Source of the DNA: Herbaspirillum sp. 3R11
GTDB taxonomy: Bacteria > Pseudomonadota > Gammaproteobacteria > Burkholderiales > Burkholderiaceae_D
NCBI RefSeq assembly: GCF_004563925.1
Contig: NZ_SPNJ01000004.1
Location: 620,001-684,000 of the forward strand
Direction of reading: 5' to 3'
Length of the DNA stretch: 64,000 nt
Shown piece by piece: positions 59,678-64,000 of this stretch. Under the pieces are notes generated by a model that made no database searches, was not told the DNA's origin, and saw only the letters and a program-made list of their open reading frames with translations. The first letter of the stretch is position 1. Each line of letters starts with the position of its first letter. Position numbers and translations under genes: made by a program.

Positions 59678-61414
59678 ATGAAGAAGATGCTCGACCTGCT
59701 GTCGCTCAAGCTGTTGCGCCGGATCGAGATCCGCTACCGGTTGATCAATTCCTTTTTGCTGGTGTCGATGCTGCCGCTGCTGATCGCCGGTATCGTCGCG
59801 TATCGCGAATCGAGCAACGCCTCGCAGGAAAAGGTCCGCATCTTCGCCGGCGAAGTGGTCAAGCAGGTGGCGCAGAACATGCTCCAGCAGATCGAGAAGA
59901 TCGAATCCTCGAGCGAAGAACTGGCGATGTCCGAACGCATGCAGCATGCGCTGGCCGCCTACTACAGCAAGAACCCTTCCGAACGCGCCGCCGGCCACGC
60001 CGACATCATTCGCCTGCTGCTGGAGAACTACGGCTCCTTCGAATACGTCAACCAGAAATACGTACTCGACCGCCGTCATCGCATCATGGATCCGCAGGTA
60101 TTCGCCCAGCTCGGCGACGGCGTGGCGCGTTTCGCCGAAGATGCGCCCGACATGAAGGGCCGTCCCTACTGGGACGTCTACAGCACCGCCACCGGACAGA
60201 AGAGCGTGGTGATGCTGCGCGACATCCTGTTCAAGGGAAACAATCGCGTCGCCGGCACGCTGTTCGTCGGCCTGCGGCCGCTGCACTTCTCGCGCATCTT
60301 CGAATCGGTCAACCTCGGCTACGGCTCGCGCATGCTGGTGATCGACGCCCGCGACGGCCACGTCATCGTGAGCGCCAACGCTGCCAACGCGGCCTACGCC
60401 GCCGGCGACAATGCGCCGGAGTCGGGCCTGGTCGCCGCGATCGCGCGCAGCGTGGCGGAACAGCGCGACAATTTCGTGTCTTACCGCGACGGTGACAACA
60501 AGAAGCAGCTCGCCGCTTTTGCCCCGGTGCCGCACACCAACTGGATGGTGGTCAACATCACGCCGCTCAATGCGCTCAATACCGAAGTGCGCTCGATCCG
60601 CAACAAGATCATCGTCATCGGCGTGCTGTGTTTCATCCTGGCGCTGGTGCTGTCGTTCATCATCGCGCGCAGCATTTCGCTGCCGCTCAAGCAGCTGGTC
60701 GGTGTGATGAAGGCCACCCGCACCGGCAACTATCTGATCCGCATGGATTACGAAGGCAAGGATGAAATCGCGGAGTTGTCGCAGCGCTTCAACGACATGG
60801 CCAGCAAGGTGCATCAGCACAATGAACGGCTGGAAGAACTGGTGGCCGAACGCACGCGCGAACTGGAGCAGGCCAACCATCAGCTGGAAGCCCTCAGCGC
60901 CACCGACAGCCTGACCGGCATCGCCAACCGGCGCCGGTTCGACGAAGCACTCAGCGCCGAGTTGCGGCGCGCGGTGCGCTCGCAGAAACCGCTGGCGCTG
61001 ATGATGCTCGACGTCGATTATTTCAAGAATTACAACGATCGCTACGGCCACCTGGCCGGCGATGATTGCCTGCGCACCATCGCGCGCGTGCTGCGCACCA
61101 GCTCGCGCCGCGCCACCGATCTGGCGGCGCGTTACGGCGGTGAAGAGTTCGCGGTGATCGTGGCTGAAAGCGACAGCGCCAATGCGCTGCTGCTCGCAGA
61201 AAATATTCGCAATGCGGTTGCCGCATTGCAGATCCCGCATGAGGACTCTCCCTTCGGCAGCGTCACCTGCAGCATCGGCGTTACTGCCGTGCAGGTCGAC
61301 GAGAACATGAGCACCGATACGCTGCTGCGGCTGGCCGATGTCGCGCTCTATCAGGCCAAGGCGCTCGGCCGCAATCGCGTGACGCTGAGCGATCAGCCAG
61401 GTGCGGCCGGATGA
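59678..61414 (+). CDS. Membrane-bound diguanylate cyclase with periplasmic sensor, HAMP and GGDEF
   Basis: The 578-residue protein has a membrane segment (about 26-42), a long periplasmic sensor region (43-305) of Cache type, a second membrane segment (about 308-328), HAMP (330-385), a short coiled coil, and a GGDEF domain. Its active site is GGEEF at 487-491 with a complete inhibitory site RATD at 478-481, so it should be an active, product-inhibited cyclic-di-GMP synthase. AAGGA precedes the start. It follows the sugar-binding lipoprotein gene by 51 bases. Confidence 0.92.
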   Translation: MKKMLDLLSLKLLRRIEIRYRLINSFLLVSMLPLLIAGIVAYRESSNASQEKVRIFAGEVVKQVAQNMLQQIEKIESSSEELAMSERMQHALAAYYSKNPSERAAGHADIIRLLLENYGSFEYVNQKYVLDRRHRIMDPQVFAQLGDGVARFAEDAPDMKGRPYWDVYSTATGQKSVVMLRDILFKGNNRVAGTLFVGLRPLHFSRIFESVNLGYGSRMLVIDARDGHVIVSANAANAAYAAGDNAPESGLVAAIARSVAEQRDNFVSYRDGDNKKQLAAFAPVPHTNWMVVNITPLNALNTEVRSIRNKIIVIGVLCFILALVLSFIIARSISLPLKQLVGVMKATRTGNYLIRMDYEGKDEIAELSQRFNDMASKVHQHNERLEELVAERTRELEQANHQLEALSATDSLTGIANRRRFDEALSAELRRAVRSQKPLALMMLDVDYFKNYNDRYGHLAGDDCLRTIARVLRTSSRRATDLAARYGGEEFAVIVAESDSANALLLAENIRNAVAALQIPHEDSPFGSVTCSIGVTAVQVDENMSTDTLLRLADVALYQAKALGRNRVTLSDQPGAAG

Positions 61415-61437
61415 TCTGCGGCCGCGTCGTGGCGTGA

Positions 61438-61467
61438 CTTGATCGAGCCTGATCCGGCGTGATCAAG
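61438..61467. other. Inverted repeat after the diguanylate cyclase gene
   Basis: CTTGATC ... GATCAAG with a 16-base loop, 23 bases after the stop; no T-run. The rest of the 234-base gap to the next gene shows no clear signal. Confidence 0.35.
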
Positions 61468-61648
61468 CAGACAACTTTGCTGCAATGCGACGCTGTCGGA
61501 CCATGTGTAAAGGTCCGTAACTGACGACCATTTCCCGGCCTTTTCCCCGGATCGCTGAGTGCCTCGGCGGACTACCATGCAGGGCTGGTCCTGCCCTCTC
61601 CCATGCGCAGGTTGCACAAAAAACAATATTGAGACGAAAGAAGATCAA

Positions 61649-63373
61649 ATGAAAAATATGCGCATCGGCTCGCGCCTGGGCCTGGGTTTTGCATTGGTGT
61701 TGTCACTGCTGGTGCTGATGACGATCATCGGTGTATGGCGACTGCAGGACATCGGCGGCCGCACCGCCACCATGATCGCGCTGGACCTGCAGAAAGAACG
61801 GCTGGCATCCGAATGGGCTGCCAACATCGACGCCAACGGCGTACGCACGATTGCGGTCATCAAGAGCAACAACGCCGATCACCAGAAGTTCTTCAAGGAC
61901 CAGATGGCCGGCACGGTCGATCGCACCAGCTCCGTTCAGAAGCAACTCGACGAACTGATCAAGTCGGATGAAGGACGCAAGCTGTTCGACGCACTGCTGG
62001 CGCAACGCAAGGTCTACAACGACCTGCGCAACAAGGTCATCAAGATCAAGGAGAGCGGCGACGAAGCGGCGGCGCTGAGCGCACTCGAGGGCGAACTGAT
62101 CCCCGCGATGAAGGAATACTCTGCGCGCGTAAATGCCGTGGCGACGCATCAGCGCGACGTCATCAACCGCAACGCGGCGATCGTCGACGAGCAATACCGT
62201 TCGGGCCGCACGATCCTGATTGCGGTGGGCGTACTGGCGCTGCTGGTCGGCATCATTGCCTCGTGGCGTCTGTCCGACGGCATCACGCGACCGCTGCGCC
62301 GCGCGGTGCAGGCTACGTCTGCGGTCGCCGCCGGTGACCTCAGCACGCACGTCGTGGTTGATCGCAAGGATGAAATCGGACAGTTGCTGCAGGGCTTGCA
62401 CGACATGTCGCAGAACTTGCTCAAGACCGTGCGCGAAGTTCGCAGCGGCGCCGACACCATCGCCACAGCGTCCGCCGAAATCGCCACCGGCAATCTCGAC
62501 CTGTCGTCGCGCACCGAACAGCAGGCCGGCTCGCTGGAAGAAACCGCCTCGGCCATCGAACAACTGGCGTCGACCGTGAAGCAGAACGCCGACAATGCGC
62601 GGGAGGCGAATCAACTGGCGCTGACCGCCTCCAACGTCGCCATCGAAGGCGGTGCCGTGGTCGGCCAGGTGGTCGACACCATGGGCGCCATCAACGAATC
62701 GTCGCGCCGCATCGTCGACATCATCAGCGTGATCGACGGCATCGCGTTCCAGACCAACATCCTCGCATTGAATGCGGCGGTGGAAGCGGCGCGTGCCGGC
62801 GAACAGGGCCGCGGCTTTGCGGTGGTGGCAAGCGAAGTACGCAGTCTGGCGCAACGCTCGGCCTCGGCCGCCAAGGAAATCAAATCGCTCATCGACGACT
62901 CGGTCGACAAGGTCGGCTCGGGCACGCGGCTGGTGGAACAAGCCGGCAAGACCATGACCGAGGTGGTCAGCAGCGTCAAGCGCGTGAGCGACATCGTCGC
63001 CGAGATCAGCGCCGCCACACAGGAACAAAGCACTGGCATCGGCGAAGTCAACCACGCCATCACGCAGATGGATCAGGTCACGCAACAGAATGCGGCGCTG
63101 GTGGAAGAAGCGGCTGCGGCAGCCGGTTCGCTGCAGGAACAAGCGGCAAAGCTGGCGCAGGTGGTGAGCGTATTCAAGCTCGACGACAACCAGGTAATGG
63201 CTGCGCCGAAGCCGGCGGCGGCGATGCGTAACATCACGCCACAGCGGCCGGTCATCGCCACCGCGAAACCGGCGCCGGCAGGCAGCAATGCGCCAAAGAC
63301 CCGCGCCATCGCCGCGCCGCAGCCGCGGCAGGCGCCGGCCAAGGAAAACGCCGACGACTGGGAAACATTCTGA
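61649..63373 (+). CDS. Methyl-accepting chemotaxis protein with C-terminal WETF tail
   Basis: The 574-residue receptor has a first membrane segment (about 11-32), a periplasmic four-helix-bundle-type sensor (33-190), a second membrane segment (about 192-210), HAMP, and the signalling hairpin with tip [20 protein letters not shown]. The last residues are DDWETF, very close to the NWETF CheR/CheB tether, after an Ala/Pro-rich linker. The start at 61649 is chosen over 61559 because the upstream part is not receptor-like. It converges on another receptor gene. Confidence 0.92.
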   Translation: MKNMRIGSRLGLGFALVLSLLVLMTIIGVWRLQDIGGRTATMIALDLQKERLASEWAANIDANGVRTIAVIKSNNADHQKFFKDQMAGTVDRTSSVQKQLDELIKSDEGRKLFDALLAQRKVYNDLRNKVIKIKESGDEAAALSALEGELIPAMKEYSARVNAVATHQRDVINRNAAIVDEQYRSGRTILIAVGVLALLVGIIASWRLSDGITRPLRRAVQATSAVAAGDLSTHVVVDRKDEIGQLLQGLHDMSQNLLKTVREVRSGADTIATASAEIATGNLDLSSRTEQQAGSLEETASAIEQLASTVKQNADNAREANQLALTASNVAIEGGAVVGQVVDTMGAINESSRRIVDIISVIDGIAFQTNILALNAAVEAARAGEQGRGFAVVASEVRSLAQRSASAAKEIKSLIDDSVDKVGSGTRLVEQAGKTMTEVVSSVKRVSDIVAEISAATQEQSTGIGEVNHAITQMDQVTQQNAALVEEAAAAAGSLQEQAAKLAQVVSVFKLDDNQVMAAPKPAAAMRNITPQRPVIATAKPAPAGSNAPKTRAIAAPQPRQAPAKENADDWETF

Positions 63374-63412
63374 TACGCGGCGAGCGCGTGCGGTCATGAC
63401 GCCGCGCTAAAC

Positions 63413-63452
63413 AAAAAAGGGCGCCCGACTTGCATCGGGCGCCCTTTTTTTT
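63413..63452. terminator. Bidirectional terminator between two chemoreceptor genes
   Basis: A perfect stem AAAAAAGGGCGCCCGA and its complement, CTTGCA loop, T-run on the plus strand and A-run on the other. Confidence 0.94.
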
Positions 63453-63467
63453 ATTTCTTGCAGTCGC

Positions 63468-64000
63468 TTACAGTTTGAAGTGCCGCCCAGCTTCCGCCAG
63501 CTTGCCGGCCTGCGTCTGCAACAGTTCCGACGTCGCCGAGGCTTGCTCCACCAGCGCGGCGTTCTGCTGCGTGGTGTTGTCCATTTCGGTGACGGCCTGG
63601 TTGATCTGTTCGATGCCCTGGCTTTGTTCCTGGCTGGCGGTGGCGATCTCGCTCATGATGGCGGTCACGCGCTTGACGCTTTCGACCATCTCGCTCATGG
63701 TCGCGCCGGCCTGCTCCACCAGCTTGCTGCCGGAACCGACTTTTTCCACGGAATCACCGATCAGTTCCTTGATCTCCTTGGCGGCGGCCGCCGAGCGTTG
63801 CGCCAGGCTGCGCACTTCCGAGGCGACCACCGCGAAGCCGCGGCCCTGTTCGCCGGCACGCGCCGCTTCCACCGCCGCATTCAAAGCGAGGATGTTGGTC
63901 TGGAAGGCGATACCGTCGATCACGCTGATGATGTCGACGATCTTGTTCGAGGACTCGTTGATGGCGCCCATGGTGTCCACGACTTGCGACACCACGCCGC
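63468..64000 (-). CDS. Methyl-accepting chemotaxis protein, C-terminal part (runs off the window)
   Basis: About 177 codons of the cytoplasmic signalling part are present; the sensor end lies beyond base 64000. The tip [20 protein letters not shown] and the following [15 protein letters not shown] are as in the other two receptors. It ends in AEAGRHFKL, with no linker or WxxF tail, unlike the two other receptors in the window. It converges on the receptor gene at 61.6 kb. Confidence 0.9.
   Translation of the reverse strand, partial: GVVSQVVDTMGAINESSNKIVDIISVIDGIAFQTNILALNAAVEAARAGEQGRGFAVVASEVRSLAQRSAAAAKEIKELIGDSVEKVGSGSKLVEQAGATMSEMVESVKRVTAIMSEIATASQEQSQGIEQINQAVTEMDNTTQQNAALVEQASATSELLQTQAGKLAEAGRHFKL

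Noticed and set aside
58433..61240. 935-codon open frame on the minus strand opposite the binding-lipoprotein and GGDEF genes
   Set aside because: It covers two real genes and their gap on the other strand, and its composition (Asp, His, Arg, Val, Gln rich) is that of a mirror frame.
61500..61560. Sigma-28-like promoter (TAAAGGTC...) before the second chemoreceptor gene
   Set aside because: The -35 part fits loosely, but the -10 part does not match GCCGATAA; not enough to call.

Overview
This 64 kb window looks like ordinary chromosome from a high-GC betaproteobacterium of the family Oxalobacteraceae, most like Herbaspirillum or a close relative. That placement rests on protein resemblance and gene order judged by eye: gatCAB; the run topB-smg-dprA-(LysM-family protein)-def; a liu (leucine catabolism) operon preceded by a MerR-type liuR; and ettA-rarD. 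No database search was possible. I see no rRNA, tRNA, CRISPR array, insertion sequence, integrase or phage gene.

Layout. 1-3.1 kb: end of gatC, then gatA and gatB (tRNA amidotransferase). 3.3-6.6 kb: a TauD-type dioxygenase, a LapA-like membrane protein, pyrE and exonuclease III. 6.7-13 kb: topB, smg, dprA and a LysM-less envelope protein on the minus strand, then def. 13-14.8 kb: an MBL-fold hydrolase and liuR. 14.8-26.3 kb: a long plus-strand operon for leucine/isovalerate breakdown (ivd, thiolase, a DsbA-like isomerase, a YchJ-like gene, mccB, a secreted alpha/beta hydrolase, mccA, an MBL hydrolase, a 2-hydroxyacid dehydrogenase, hmgL). It has LiuR-type palindromes at both liuR and ivd, ends at a strong terminator, and lacks the methylglutaconyl-CoA hydratase gene (liuC).

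26.3-36 kb: a chemoreceptor, a nitronate monooxygenase, small hypotheticals, an alpha/beta hydrolase, a META-domain lipoprotein, two MFS transporters, a stand-alone HD-GYP protein, a cysteine-free carboxymuconolactone-decarboxylase-like protein and a LysR regulator. 36-45 kb: a GST with a three-domain flavoprotein, hisC, a DUF4337 protein, a 142-bp inverted-repeat element, a molybdopterin-domain protein, lipoproteins, a bile-acid/sodium-symporter-family protein and a branched-chain amino-acid-type binding protein. 45-48 kb: ettA and rarD.

48-56.4 kb: a minus-strand operon of a FadR-type regulator, a complete peptide-type ABC importer, an amidase and ureidoglycolate lyase (allA), probably for import and breakdown of an amide or ureide. 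56.6-64 kb: a Bcr/CflA exporter, a sugar-type binding lipoprotein next to a diguanylate cyclase (no permease genes), and two convergent chemoreceptors, the second running off the window. Three chemoreceptors, one GGDEF and one HD-GYP protein point to a motile bacterium using c-di-GMP.

Many genes are separated by clear hairpin + T-run terminators, several bidirectional between convergent genes. The points most worth a second look are the cysteine-free CMD protein, the missing liuC, the 142-bp dyad element, the 11-bp tandem array at the end of smg, the binding-protein/diguanylate-cyclase pair, and the amidase-AllA importer operon.
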